From contig CAYZHM010000001.1 of assembly GCA_964478225.1 (NCBI GenBank), positions 310,001 to 374,000 on the forward strand: 64,000 bases of DNA, read 5' to 3'. Of the stretch, positions 38,743 to 47,197 are shown in pieces. Under the pieces are notes generated by a model, which made no database searches, was not told where the DNA came from, and saw nothing but the letters and a program-made list of their open reading frames with translations. The stretch comes from CAYZHM01 sp964478225. GTDB lineage: Bacteria > Pseudomonadota > Alphaproteobacteria > Micavibrionales > Micavibrionaceae. A program made the translations under genes and the position numbers. Within the stretch, counting starts at the first letter, position 1; each line of letters starts with the position of its first letter.

Positions 38743-39518
38743 ACCCCAATAATATCCGGATTTTTGATCGTTCTCTTTTGAACCAAAAACGTGCCCGCAC
38801 CCTGCCTCATTCTTCTGAATTTTCATTTCTCCGAAACTGGGCTGAAAAGGAACTCAAGGGCCGTCTTGCTGATGTTAAGCGCAATTTTTCTGCGCAAGAG
38901 ATTGCTGTTATGGATGCTGAAGAGATTCTTGGTTTTGAAGAAGGCTCCTGCGATTTGATTACCAGCGTCCTTGACCTGCATACGATTAATGATCTGCCTG
39001 GCGCACTCATTCAAATCCGCCGCTCTTTAAAACCTGATGGGCTATTCATCGGCGCGATGTTTGGCGGGGAAACTCTTTATGAGCTGCGGGAGTCTTTAAC
39101 GCAAGCCGAGCTTGAGATCAAAGGCGGCGCCAGTCCGCGGGTGCATCCTTTTGCCTCCAAGCAGGATCTCGGGGCTTTGCTGCAACGAGCGGGCTTTGCG
39201 CTTCCTGTTGTTGATTCTGAAATCCTCACGGTTACCTACGCCGATATGTTCAGGCTCATGCATGATTTGCGCGGCATGGGCGAGACGAATATTCTTGCCT
39301 TGCGTAATAAATCATATCCCGGAAAAGGTTTGTTTCTGCAGGCTGCGCAGTATTATCAACACAAGTTCTCTGAGCCAGATGGCCGTATCTACGCCAGCTT
39401 TGAAATTCTGTTTCTTCTTGGATGGGCGCCGCATGCAAGCCAGCAGCAACCCCTCAAACCCGGCAGCGCGCAAAACAGACTTGCCGATGCGCTCAAAACC
39501 TCAGAAACTAAGGTATGA
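38736..39518 (+). CDS. NDUFAF5/BioC-like methyltransferase homologue lacking the SAM-binding loop
   Basis: 260 aa. It matches the alphaproteobacterial methyltransferase family related to NDUFAF5 (start IRIFDRSLLNQKRAR; later DLPGALIQIRRSLKPDGLFI, GASPRVHPFASKQDLGALLQ and MHDLRGMGETN). In this family the segment after the RLADVKRNF position normally reads into ALDLGCxxG (motif I) and an acidic loop. Here it jumps directly to SAQEIAVMDAEEILGFEEGS, so about 25-35 residues including the glycine loop are missing. SAM binding is therefore doubtful. It overlaps the upstream fusion gene by 7 bases and the transporter downstream by 4. Confidence 0.75.
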   Translation: MVDPNNIRIFDRSLLNQKRARTLPHSSEFSFLRNWAEKELKGRLADVKRNFSAQEIAVMDAEEILGFEEGSCDLITSVLDLHTINDLPGALIQIRRSLKPDGLFIGAMFGGETLYELRESLTQAELEIKGGASPRVHPFASKQDLGALLQRAGFALPVVDSEILTVTYADMFRLMHDLRGMGETNILALRNKSYPGKGLFLQAAQYYQHKFSEPDGRIYASFEILFLLGWAPHASQQQPLKPGSAQNRLADALKTSETKV

Positions 39519-40270
39519 TCGATTATATCATCCTCTTTGTCTCCTCCCTAGTCGCAAACACGTTGTCGGCGTTCGCTGGCGGCGGATCGGGGCTAGTGCA
39601 ATTGCCAGTTATTATTCTCCTGGGCCTTCCCTTCGCTGAAGCATTGGCAACACACAAGATGGCAACTTTTATGCTCGGTCTCGGCTCGATGACGCGCAAT
39701 GTCAAAAACCGCGATGTAAAGTGGTCTTTTGCCTTCTATGTCATGATATGCGGTGTGATCGGGACGATTGTTGGCGCGTTTCTGATCTTACAAATTTCCG
39801 ATAAAGTCGCGCAGATCACGCTCGGCGTTCTGACAGTCGCCCTCGGCATTTATACGTTTTTCAAAAAAAATGTTGGACAAGAACATGCGCCAATACGGCG
39901 CGATAGGATGGGATATGTCATCGGAGGCGCGGTTTTGTTTCTGCTTGGCGTCTTTAACGGCTCGTTTTCATCGGGAAGCGGATTGTTCGTTACGATGTGG
40001 CTGATCGTATGGTTTGGCATGGATTACAAGCTGGCGGTTGTTTACACCATGACACTGGTAGGGTTTTTGTGGAACCTGACAGGAGCACTCGCACTATATT
40101 TCATGGGAGGCGATGTGCAATGGAGCTGGCTGCCCGTGCTGTGGGTGGCGTCTTTCGCAGGCGGATGGCTTGGCGCGCATCTCGGATATCTTAAAGGCAA
40201 TGTCTGGATCAAGCGTGCGTTTGTATTTGTTACTATTGCCTCAGGTCTTAGTTTATTGCTTAAATCTTAA
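39515..40270 (+). CDS. TauE/SafE family membrane transporter (putative sulfite/sulfonate exporter)
   Basis: 251 aa, seven or eight transmembrane helices. The family features are NTLSAFAGGGSGLVQLPVII near the N-terminus with LPFAEALATHKMATFMLGLG, and the second-half repeat LFLLGVFNGSFSSGSGLFVT. Its ATG overlaps the preceding stop (ATGA). Family members export sulfite, sulfoacetate or related anions; the substrate here is unknown. Confidence 0.85.
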   Translation: MIDYIILFVSSLVANTLSAFAGGGSGLVQLPVIILLGLPFAEALATHKMATFMLGLGSMTRNVKNRDVKWSFAFYVMICGVIGTIVGAFLILQISDKVAQITLGVLTVALGIYTFFKKNVGQEHAPIRRDRMGYVIGGAVLFLLGVFNGSFSSGSGLFVTMWLIVWFGMDYKLAVVYTMTLVGFLWNLTGALALYFMGGDVQWSWLPVLWVASFAGGWLGAHLGYLKGNVWIKRAFVFVTIASGLSLLLKS

Positions 40271-40272
40271 GT

Positions 40273-40989
40273 ATGAGCATTCACCTCATTCCCATTCTTA
40301 AAGACAATTATGCTTATCTGATTGAAGGATTAGACGGCATTTGCGCGATTGTTGATCCGGGCGATGCTGTGCCTGTTATCAATTTTATAGAAGCGCGCGG
40401 TTTGCGCCTGACGCATATTTTGAATACGCATCATCATTGGGATCACACCGATGGAAATCTTGAAGTCAAAGAGCATTTTGGCTGTCTGGTGGCGGGACCA
40501 AAGGCCGAAGCACAGCGCATTCCGGGTATTGATATCGTCTTGTCCGAGGGTGATGACTTCGCCCCCCTTGGCGAGACAATCCAAATCATTGAAACGCCGG
40601 GTCATACCAGCGGGCACATTGCCTTGTATATGCCTGATCTTCAATCCGTGTTTGTCGGCGATACTTTGTTTTCCATGGGCTGCGGACGCCTGTTTGAAGG
40701 AACGCCGAAGCAAATGTGGAGCTCTTTTGAAAAAATAATGACGCTGCCCGATGAAACGATGATGTATTGTGGTCATGAATACACGCTGGCGAATGCAAAG
40801 TTTTGTATGCAGATTGAACCAGAAAATGCCGACATCAAACACCGCTATTCCGAAGCCAAAGACCTGAGACGTGCTGGGCTGCCCACTCTGCCTGTGTCCC
40901 TTGGAACCGAGAAGAAAACCAACGTCTTCCTGCGTGCCGGTTCGGCAGAAGGATTTTCTGATCTCCGTACTTTGAAGGATCAGTCTTAG
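40273..40989 (+). CDS. gloB: Hydroxyacylglutathione hydrolase (glyoxalase II)
   Basis: 238 aa. Metallo-beta-lactamase fold with the metal motif THHHWDHTDGN (His53, His55, Asp57, His58), further ligands in ETPGHTSGH and VFVGDTLFSMGCGR, and the C-terminal YCGHEYTLANAKF typical of glyoxalase II. Hydrolyses S-lactoylglutathione to lactate. The ATG lies 3 bases after the transporter stop. Slightly short at the C-terminus; the family is usually ~250 aa. Ends in a 4-base convergent overlap. Confidence 0.93.
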   Translation: MSIHLIPILKDNYAYLIEGLDGICAIVDPGDAVPVINFIEARGLRLTHILNTHHHWDHTDGNLEVKEHFGCLVAGPKAEAQRIPGIDIVLSEGDDFAPLGETIQIIETPGHTSGHIALYMPDLQSVFVGDTLFSMGCGRLFEGTPKQMWSSFEKIMTLPDETMMYCGHEYTLANAKFCMQIEPENADIKHRYSEAKDLRRAGLPTLPVSLGTEKKTNVFLRAGSAEGFSDLRTLKDQS

Positions 40990-41366
40990 CTTTCGTTGCC
41001 GCCGCCTTGCGAGCGTCTGCGTGGGCCACTGCTACGGCGCACGCCGCCTTGATGAGCGCTGCTGCCCGGGTTGCCATTACCGTTGCCATTGCCGCTGTTG
41101 TCCTCATCATCCATGTCATTCCCCTCTTCGACGTTGCGGCGACGGGCATCACGGTGATGCGGAATTGGAATAGGCTTTTGCGACATGTCGCTGCGCTCGC
41201 TGACGGCGATCTCGATCTCCAGACGCGACGCAACCTTGCGGAGTTCGTGGACAGCTTCCTGCAAATCTTCCCGAGCCTTTAGTGTTTTTTTATCGGCAGC
41301 CCAAGCCTCATAACATTTGAAACAATTTTCTGATGTTTCCTGCAGGCGTTGCTTGATGTCGTCCAT
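40986..41366 (-). CDS. Hypothetical protein with Gly/Asn/Arg-rich tail (126 aa)
   Basis: The first ~60 residues are predicted helical: DDIKQRLQETSENCFKCYEA, then LQEAVHELRKVASRLEIEIA. The tail is disordered and low-complexity (GNGNGNGNPG, RRSSGPRRRS), with a basic end. The CFKC pair at 15-18 is the only Cys pair. AAGGAG precedes the ATG with about 8 nt. This helical-plus-basic-tail layout occurs in alphaproteobacterial conserved hypothetical proteins; the function is unknown. Confidence 0.6.
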   Translation of the reverse strand: MDDIKQRLQETSENCFKCYEAWAADKKTLKAREDLQEAVHELRKVASRLEIEIAVSERSDMSQKPIPIPHHRDARRRNVEEGNDMDDEDNSGNGNGNGNPGSSAHQGGVRRSSGPRRRSQGGGNES

Positions 41367-41431
41367 AAATTCGTACTCCTTTAAATTTTGAGTGTACAGA
41401 TTAGCGAGACGAATGGGTCAAAGCAAGTTTC

Positions 41432-42490
41432 TTATTCATTGCCAAATACGGTATTGAGCTGCTGGGTGACGCGGATAAAGCTTGTGCGTTTTGAAAACTC
41501 TTTCAAGTGACGTGCACCAACATACGTGCAAGATGAACGCAGCCCGCCCAGAATATCCTGTAATGCACCGCTGACATCGCCGCGATACGGAATTTTAACC
41601 GTCTTGCCCTCGGAGGCGCGGTATTCTGCGACTTCTCCTCTGTGCTTTTTCATCGCTGTGCTGCTGCTCATACCATAGAACTGCACGAACTTCTGAGTTT
41701 TTTCGGTGACGATTTTTTGTTCGGACTGCGTATGGCCGGCGAGCATGCCGCCCAGCATGACAAAATCAGCGCCGCCGCCAAACGCCTTGGCGATATCGCC
41801 CGGAACCGTGCAGCCGCCATCGCCGCAGATCAGCCCGCCCAAACCGTGCGCCGCGTCTGCACATTCGATAATCGCGGAGAGCTGCGGATAACCCACGCCG
41901 GTCATTTTACGGGTAGTGCAGACGCTGCCGGGGCCGATGCCGACTTTGACAACATCAACGCCGGAGAGAATGAGTTCCTCAACCATTTCGCCAGTGACAA
42001 CGTTTCCGGCCATAATCGTAATATCGTCGGGGATTTCATCGCGGATGCGTTTGATGAAATCGACAAACGGCTCGGAATAGCCGTTGGCGACATCGATACA
42101 GATCTTATCGATGCCCTTGCCGTCTTTCTGCGGTTTGGATTTCAGGAATTTTTTGAGTTTTTCGGTGTCGTCCTTGACCAGGCCGATGGAATACCAGACG
42201 TTGGCGTTGCCGTTTTTGCTGTAATAAGCAACGAGATCTTCGAGATCATAGTGCTTATGAAGGGCAACCGTCAGGCCGTTTCCGTCCTTTTTAAAGGCTT
42301 CGGCCATTTTAAAGGTTCCAACGCCATCCATGTTGGCGGCGATGATGGGCACGCCCTTAAACTTGCGTTTGCTCCATTTCATCGTAAATTCACGCCCAAT
42401 GTCGACATCCTTGCGGCTCGAAAGCGTGGAGCGTTTGGGACGGATCAGGACGTCTTTAAAATCGAGTTTAATGTCTTGTTCAATACGCAT
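41432..42490 (-). CDS. guaC: GMP reductase
   Basis: 352 aa, IMPDH/GMPR TIM barrel. It reductively deaminates GMP to IMP in purine salvage. DFKDVLIRPKRSTLSSR at the N-terminus is the GMPR signature. The catalytic Cys is in KVGIGPGSVCTTRKMTGVG, and the GLGGLICGDGGCTVPGDIAK and FVMLGGMLAGH segments bind phosphate. It has no CBS domains, which separates it from IMP dehydrogenase. Length agrees with the E. coli type. It is preceded by the DUF1192 gene 14 bases upstream. Confidence 0.95.
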   Translation of the reverse strand: MRIEQDIKLDFKDVLIRPKRSTLSSRKDVDIGREFTMKWSKRKFKGVPIIAANMDGVGTFKMAEAFKKDGNGLTVALHKHYDLEDLVAYYSKNGNANVWYSIGLVKDDTEKLKKFLKSKPQKDGKGIDKICIDVANGYSEPFVDFIKRIRDEIPDDITIMAGNVVTGEMVEELILSGVDVVKVGIGPGSVCTTRKMTGVGYPQLSAIIECADAAHGLGGLICGDGGCTVPGDIAKAFGGGADFVMLGGMLAGHTQSEQKIVTEKTQKFVQFYGMSSSTAMKKHRGEVAEYRASEGKTVKIPYRGDVSGALQDILGGLRSSCTYVGARHLKEFSKRTSFIRVTQQLNTVFGNE

Positions 42491-42504
42491 GGTGAGTTTT
42501 CCCT

Positions 42505-42684
42505 CTATGATTTAAATATGCTGGCTGCGGCGTCGCGGGAGGCCTTTTTCTTGACGATATCGGCCTCAGCTTTGGTGATTTCTTCTTTTAACTCAATGAT
42601 ATAGTCTTCAATCTCCTCGATCGACATATCGACGAGTTTTTTGAAACCGATATCTTTTTTTCTTATAGGTTCTTCATCAAACAT
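42505..42684 (-). CDS. DUF1192 family small protein (59 aa)
   Basis: A short alphaproteobacterial family. It has a disordered start (MFDEEPIRKKDIG), then the core helix LVDMSIEEIEDYIIELKEEI and the conserved C-terminal KKKASRDAAASIFKS. Probably a small coiled-coil protein; its role is unknown. It lies upstream of guaC on the same strand and is divergent from trcR. Confidence 0.82.
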   Translation of the reverse strand: MFDEEPIRKKDIGFKKLVDMSIEEIEDYIIELKEEITKAEADIVKKKASRDAAASIFKS

Positions 42685-42813
42685 AAAAAACTCTGGATTT
42701 TTCTCAGGATTGTGATTATAAAGCCTTCATTCCCATGAAAACAGTTGTTTTTAAACCTCGTTGATCCTATCGGGATAAGGATCGGGCGACAAGAATTTAT
42801 TGGAGATTTTGAA

Positions 42814-43512
42814 ATGGCAAACGCACAAAGAAAAGAAAACACGCTATTGATGCCTAAGGCAACCGCGGTATGGCTGGTTGACAACACAATCCTGACCTTT
42901 ACGCAGATTGCTGATTTTACAGGCCTGACCGAGATCGAGATCGAGGCTTTGGCGGACGGCGATATCGGCCGTGGGTTGGTTGGACGTCATCCTGTTGATC
43001 ATAATGAATTGACTCAAGAGGAACTGGATCGTTGCCAGGCCGACCCTGCGGCGCGCCTTGTTCAATCTAAAACCGATTTGCCGACCGTTAAAATCCGCGC
43101 CAAAGGCCCCCGCTACACTCCGGTGTCCAAGCGTGGTGATAAGCCTGATGCAATTGCTTATATCCTTAAGAACAACCCAGAGATCAGCGATGCGCAGATT
43201 TGCAAGCTGGTTGGAACGACCAAGCCGACCATTAACAATGTCCGCGATCGTACGCACCCTAACTCTCCAAATCTACGTCCGCGTCACCCAGCGGACCTTG
43301 GCCTCTGCACTTATGTGGAGTACGAGAAGGCGATTGAAAAAGGCTTGAAAGCCCAAGGCAAAGATCCTGAAAAGGTTAAGGCTGAGCGCCAGGAAGCCGC
43401 ACGCGCGGCAATGATGCCGGATGAAGAGCCACAACAATCTTCCAGCAGTTTCGATTTCTCGAACTTCCTGAAGATGCCGAGCTCGACTTCCGGCGATTCA
43501 TCCGGCAACTAA
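42814..43512 (+). CDS. trcR: Cell cycle transcriptional regulator TrcR (DUF1013)
   Basis: 232 aa from ATG 42814, chosen for GGAG 9 nt upstream and because LLMPKATAVWLVDNTILTF is the family's N-terminal signature. Two HTH-like parts: FTQIADFTGLTEIEIEALAD (about 32-51) and DAQICKLVGTTKPTINNVRD (about 125-144). The tail from ~205 is Ser-rich and disordered. The family is nearly restricted to alphaproteobacteria and is annotated as a cell cycle regulator. Single-gene unit with its own terminator. Confidence 0.9.
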   Translation: MANAQRKENTLLMPKATAVWLVDNTILTFTQIADFTGLTEIEIEALADGDIGRGLVGRHPVDHNELTQEELDRCQADPAARLVQSKTDLPTVKIRAKGPRYTPVSKRGDKPDAIAYILKNNPEISDAQICKLVGTTKPTINNVRDRTHPNSPNLRPRHPADLGLCTYVEYEKAIEKGLKAQGKDPEKVKAERQEAARAAMMPDEEPQQSSSSFDFSNFLKMPSSTSGDSSGN

Positions 43513-43540
43513 GCTTTTTAAAGAAACTTATACAGATATA

Positions 43541-43576
43541 AAAACCGGCCCTGTCTCCCCACACGGCCGGTTTTTC
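43541..43576 (+). terminator. Rho-independent terminator of trcR
   Basis: AAAACCGGCC/GGCCGGTTTT 10-bp stem with a 14-nt loop, then a continuing T-run (TTTTTC). It may also serve the minus-strand gene, given the A-run on its other side. Confidence 0.85.
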
Positions 43577-43607
43577 TTAGGTTGAAAGAAGGATGTACTC
43601 AAAAACC

Positions 43608-43808
43608 CTATGCGTTCGCCGCGGTCTTGCTGATGCCTTCAATTTGTTCTTTGAGCATAAGCTTTTGCTTTTTAAGCTGACTGAGGTAGAAGTCACTGAC
43701 CGACACACACTTACGCGCTTCGTCTATTTTTCCGGATAAAATTTCGTGTTGTTTTCTTAAGGATTCAATTCTGGATTGGTGTGTGGACGAAAGATAACGT
43801 GAGGCCAT
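43608..43808 (-). CDS. DUF465 (YdcH family) protein
   Basis: 66 aa, a helical hairpin: HQSRIESLRKQHEILSGKID, then DFYLSQLKKQKLMLKEQIEG with the family's LKKxKLxLKxxI motif. Family members are small coiled-coil proteins of unknown role, common in alphaproteobacteria. It is followed by the trcR terminator on the other strand. Upstream, ~250 bases to the ALDH gene hold nothing I can identify. Confidence 0.85.
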   Translation of the reverse strand: MASRYLSSTHQSRIESLRKQHEILSGKIDEARKCVSVSDFYLSQLKKQKLMLKEQIEGISKTAANA

Positions 43809-44059
43809 TTGACAAGTCTCCTGGTTATATAGTTATGTTTATTGTGTCTGTCTTACTATGGGTTGAGTTTAGCTCAATCCGATTTTGCGTGCAAAAAAAT
43901 GTCAAAAACCGGCGTCATGCGGACATGATTTTTCCTTTTCCTGAAGGCCCTTATAAGGATTCATTCAAGAAAAGTTTTTTCGCTGATTTTTTTTGAAATC
44001 TTCTCAATTCTCCGCCAAGTGATTCGCAGACCCTATTCTTTAGTTTTACATATTTTTAT

Positions 44060-45562
44060 TTAGAGGTCAAATTTTACCCCCTGAGCGAGGGGGAGCGCGG
44101 TGGAATAGTTGATGGTCTGGGTCTGGCGGCGCATATAGATTTTCCAGCTGTCCGAGCCGCTTTCGCGGCCGCCGCCGGTCTCTTTTTCCCCGCCAAAGGC
44201 CCCGCCGATTTCTGCGCCGGACGGGCCGATATTCACGTTGGCAATGCCGCAGTCGCTTCCGGTGCCCGAGAGGAACAGTTCCCCTTCCCTGATATCGCCG
44301 GTCATGACGCAGGACGATAATCCCTGCGGCACGGCGTTTTGCATTTTGACCGCGTCTTCGAATTTCTTGTAAGTCATGACGTAGAGAATAGGCGCGAAGG
44401 TCTCGTGGCAGACCACATCGGTCTGACCCGGCATTTCCACGATGGCGGGCTGCACATACGCGCCTTTTTTGTCCTTTATGCGTTTACCACCGACGAGAAT
44501 TTTTCCGCCTTCTTTTTTCGCCTGGGTCAGTGCCTTTTGCATCTGCTCCAGCGCGGTTTCATCGATTAAAGGCCCGACCAGCGTTTTCGCGCTGAGCGGA
44601 TCACCGATGGGGATGGATTTATAAGCGGCGACCAGTTTTTTCACCAGCTTGTCTTTGACGCTTTCATGCACAATCAGGCGGCGCAAGCTTGTGCAGCGCT
44701 GTCCGCATGTACCGACGGCGCTAAAAGCTGCGGCACGCAGGGTCATATCGAGATCGGCGCTTGGTGTGACGATCATGGCGTTGTTACCGCCGAGTTCGAG
44801 GAGGCTGCGGCCCAGCCGGGCGGCGACGTCCTGTGCCACGGCACGGCCCATGGGGACGCTGCCGGTTGCGCTGATGAGCGGGAAGGTTTCGTTTTTAACC
44901 AGCGCCTGTCCGACGTCCCTGCCCCCGATGACAATCTGATTGAGGTTGTCAGGGATAGCATGCCCGGCAGCGCGGTATTTTTTCACGGCGCGTTCATAAA
45001 TTTTCTGGCACGCCAGTGCCGTTAAAGGTGTTTTTTCGGAAGGCTTCCAGACGATACTGTCCCCGCAGACAAAGGCTAGCGCCGCGTTCCACATCCAGAC
45101 CGCGACCGGGAAATTAAACGCCGTGATCACCCCGACCGGGCCCAGCGGATGCCACATCTCGCGCATGTGGTGGCCGGGGCGTTCTGACTGGATCGTTAAT
45201 CCGTATAATTGACGGGAAAGCCCGACCGCGAAATCGCAAATATCAATCATCTCCTGCACTTCGCCGAGACCTTCGGAGAGGATTTTTCCGCATTCGAGCG
45301 TGACGAGTTTGCCGAGATCATCTTTGGAGGCGCGAAGTTCCTCGCCCAGCAGGCGGACAAATTCACCGCGCACCGGGGCGGGCACGGCGCGCCATTCCAG
45401 AAACGCCTTCTGTGAGTTTGCGGCAATCTTTTTAACGGCGGCGGCCTTGTGCTGAGCAATGGATGCGATTTTTGAGCCGTCGATGGGTGTAAAAACATGC
45501 AGATCGCCCGCTTTCATTTTATCGAGAGCGAAGGGTTTTAAAATTTTGTCGTATTTGCTCAT
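44060..45562 (-). CDS. amaB: ALDH7-type aldehyde dehydrogenase (aminoadipate semialdehyde / piperideine-6-carboxylate dehydrogenase)
   Basis: 500 aa. The ALDH7 signature RPGHHMREMWHPLGPVGVIT is followed by AFNFPVAVWMWNAAL. The catalytic Glu256 is in LLELGGNNA, and the nucleophile Cys290 in GTCGQRCTSLRRL. ALDH7 enzymes oxidise alpha-aminoadipate semialdehyde in lysine degradation or betaine-type aldehydes; the exact substrate is inferred from the family. A TCCTCC-complementary GGAGGA precedes the ATG. Downstream of the DUF924 gene by 15 bases on the same strand. Confidence 0.88.
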   Translation of the reverse strand: MSKYDKILKPFALDKMKAGDLHVFTPIDGSKIASIAQHKAAAVKKIAANSQKAFLEWRAVPAPVRGEFVRLLGEELRASKDDLGKLVTLECGKILSEGLGEVQEMIDICDFAVGLSRQLYGLTIQSERPGHHMREMWHPLGPVGVITAFNFPVAVWMWNAALAFVCGDSIVWKPSEKTPLTALACQKIYERAVKKYRAAGHAIPDNLNQIVIGGRDVGQALVKNETFPLISATGSVPMGRAVAQDVAARLGRSLLELGGNNAMIVTPSADLDMTLRAAAFSAVGTCGQRCTSLRRLIVHESVKDKLVKKLVAAYKSIPIGDPLSAKTLVGPLIDETALEQMQKALTQAKKEGGKILVGGKRIKDKKGAYVQPAIVEMPGQTDVVCHETFAPILYVMTYKKFEDAVKMQNAVPQGLSSCVMTGDIREGELFLSGTGSDCGIANVNIGPSGAEIGGAFGGEKETGGGRESGSDSWKIYMRRQTQTINYSTALPLAQGVKFDL

Positions 45563-45577
45563 GCTTTCCTCCTGAAA

Positions 45578-46120
45578 TTATCCGAGCTTACTGAGATACT
45601 CATCTTCCTCTGGCGTGTTATCGCGGCCTAGCGCCTTATTCCGTTCCGGGAAACGGCCGAATTTCTCAATTGTATCATAGCGTTTTTTGGCGACGGCGTA
45701 AGCGATGGGGTTCTCTTTTTCCATGGCCTTGAAGAGCTGGAGGTTACGCTTTTGATCCGACATGTCCTCGCTGTATTCGATCGGCATGTACATAAAGAAG
45801 CGCTTTTCATGCGGCAGAACCTGATCAAATCCTTTCGAGATAGCCTGTTTGGCGATCAGCATTGCGCGTTCGTCACTTTCATAGGCTTGCGGTGTGCTGC
45901 GATAAATACGCCTTGGAAATTGTGCGAGGGCAATACAAAGCGCCAGCGCCCCATCAACGTCTTGCGCCCAATGGTTGGAGAGGCCATCTTTGGCCATTTC
46001 GTAGGTCACTGTAAAACGTTCGCGGATGCGGGCATCAAAATCGTTATTGCACTGAAACCACAGCGATGGGTCGGTTTCTTCAAACCAGAGATGAAGGACT
46101 TCCTGTTTGGTATCGCGCAT
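45578..46120 (-). CDS. DUF924 family protein
   Basis: 180 aa, all-helical. Recognised by EVLHLWFEETDPSLWFQCNN at the N-terminus, LALCIALAQFPRRIYRSTPQ with the FPR/IYR motif, and a RFFMYMPIEYSEDMSDQ segment followed by FGRFPERNKALGRDNTPEEDEYL. This TPR-like family has no established function. It lies between the ALDH gene and a small membrane protein, all on the minus strand. Confidence 0.85.
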   Translation of the reverse strand: MRDTKQEVLHLWFEETDPSLWFQCNNDFDARIRERFTVTYEMAKDGLSNHWAQDVDGALALCIALAQFPRRIYRSTPQAYESDERAMLIAKQAISKGFDQVLPHEKRFFMYMPIEYSEDMSDQKRNLQLFKAMEKENPIAYAVAKKRYDTIEKFGRFPERNKALGRDNTPEEDEYLSKLG

Positions 46121-46128
46121 TTAAAGGC

Positions 46129-46365
46129 CTAGTCTTTTTTCTGGGTCGTATCGAGCAGATCTCTTAATTTGTCGTTGCAACGCCCGGAAATAAAAGACAG
46201 AAGAGCTGCGGGAATAAAAGGAAGAAGGATCATGCCGACAACGATAGGATCGGTGACTGCCTTTTGGATATTTCCTTCTGCTTGCATCTGGAATATCACA
46301 GCAAATATCGCAGCGCCAACAATTGCAAAAACAATTGCCAGAAAGCGGTATACCCGTCCCTTCAT
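46129..46365 (-). CDS. Small two-helix membrane protein, unknown (78 aa)
   Basis: Two transmembrane helices: residues ~8-27 (FLAIVFAIVGAAIFAVIFQ) and ~42-60 (PIVVGMILLPFIPAALLSF), with a charged Cys-containing C-terminus (GRCNDKLRDLLDTTQKKD). No family recognised. A GCAGC/GCTGC hairpin lies just before the ATG. It follows the cytochrome bc1 operon by 76 bases. Confidence 0.55.
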   Translation of the reverse strand: MKGRVYRFLAIVFAIVGAAIFAVIFQMQAEGNIQKAVTDPIVVGMILLPFIPAALLSFISGRCNDKLRDLLDTTQKKD

Positions 46366-46441
46366 AAGCAGCTCTCGGGCTGCAAGCCTGTCACGTTCTT
46401 CTATGATATTACCCCTGATAAAAACACTTACTTAAAGCAGA

Positions 46442-47194
46442 TCAGTGAATATCTGACCAAATCTTCTTCTTATAAGCATACATAACTCCGGCGAAGACTG
46501 CTAGGAATAAAAGTACAGCTATCCCTGTTCTTTTACGGTCTTCCATGTAGGGGTCGGCCGCCCATGTCAGGAAATGAGCCACATCATGAGCGTATTGGTC
46601 CACGGTTTGCGGGGTTTCATCCTCGTAAGCGACGAGGTCATCTGAAAGAGGCGGAGCCATGGCTATCACGTGGCCTGGCATATACTTGTTCCAATGCTGG
46701 CCTTCCATGAGTTCATGTCCATGCGGCGCTTCAGAGTACCCAGTTAGAATGCCATAAACATAATCAGGGCCACGGTGGCGGGCTTTGGTTATTAATGACA
46801 GGTCAGGCGGGGCAGCGCCGTTATTCACGGCCTTGGCGGCCTGAACGTTGGGATATGGTCCAGGGAATGTGTCGCTTGGCTTGCCGGGACGCTCAAACAT
46901 CTCCCCTTCATCATTCGGGCCGTCTGCAATTGTGTATTCTGATGCAATGGCCTTCACTTGGTCAGCATCATAGCCTAGAGCCTCGAGGTTGCGGAAATAA
47001 ATGCGGTCTAGCGAGTGACAGGCAGAACAGACATTGCGGTAAACCTTTAAGCCACGTTGCAATGACGCCTTGTCATAGGTGCCGAACATGCCGGAAAATT
47101 TCCAGTCTTGATGCGGTGGGTGTTCTGCATCGCCTGCAGCAAAAGCTGTCATAGGGAAGAGAAGCACAAAAGCAGAAAGGATAAGCCTTAACAT
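46442..47194 (-). CDS. petC: Cytochrome c1
   Basis: 250 aa subunit of the ubiquinol-cytochrome c reductase. N-terminal signal peptide (to about residue 19, TAFA/AG). Heme c attaches at CSACH (Cys56, Cys59, His60). The distal Met ligand lies in PGHVIAMAPPLSDDLV. The C-terminal anchor helix is GIAVLLFLAVFAGVMYAY. Follows petB by 3 bases; last gene of the operon. Confidence 0.95.
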   Translation of the reverse strand: MLRLILSAFVLLFPMTAFAAGDAEHPPHQDWKFSGMFGTYDKASLQRGLKVYRNVCSACHSLDRIYFRNLEALGYDADQVKAIASEYTIADGPNDEGEMFERPGKPSDTFPGPYPNVQAAKAVNNGAAPPDLSLITKARHRGPDYVYGILTGYSEAPHGHELMEGQHWNKYMPGHVIAMAPPLSDDLVAYEDETPQTVDQYAHDVAHFLTWAADPYMEDRKRTGIAVLLFLAVFAGVMYAYKKKIWSDIH

Positions 47195-47197
47195 GTT

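Noticed and set aside
43809..44059. Possible small gene in the 250-base gap before the ALDH gene (ORF from 43781)
   Set aside because: It overlaps the DUF465 start, has no ribosome site and its residue composition is not protein-like.
46366..46390. GCAGC/GCTGC hairpin as a terminator after cytochrome c1
   Set aside because: Only 5 bp, no T-run, and it lies right before the next gene's start codon.
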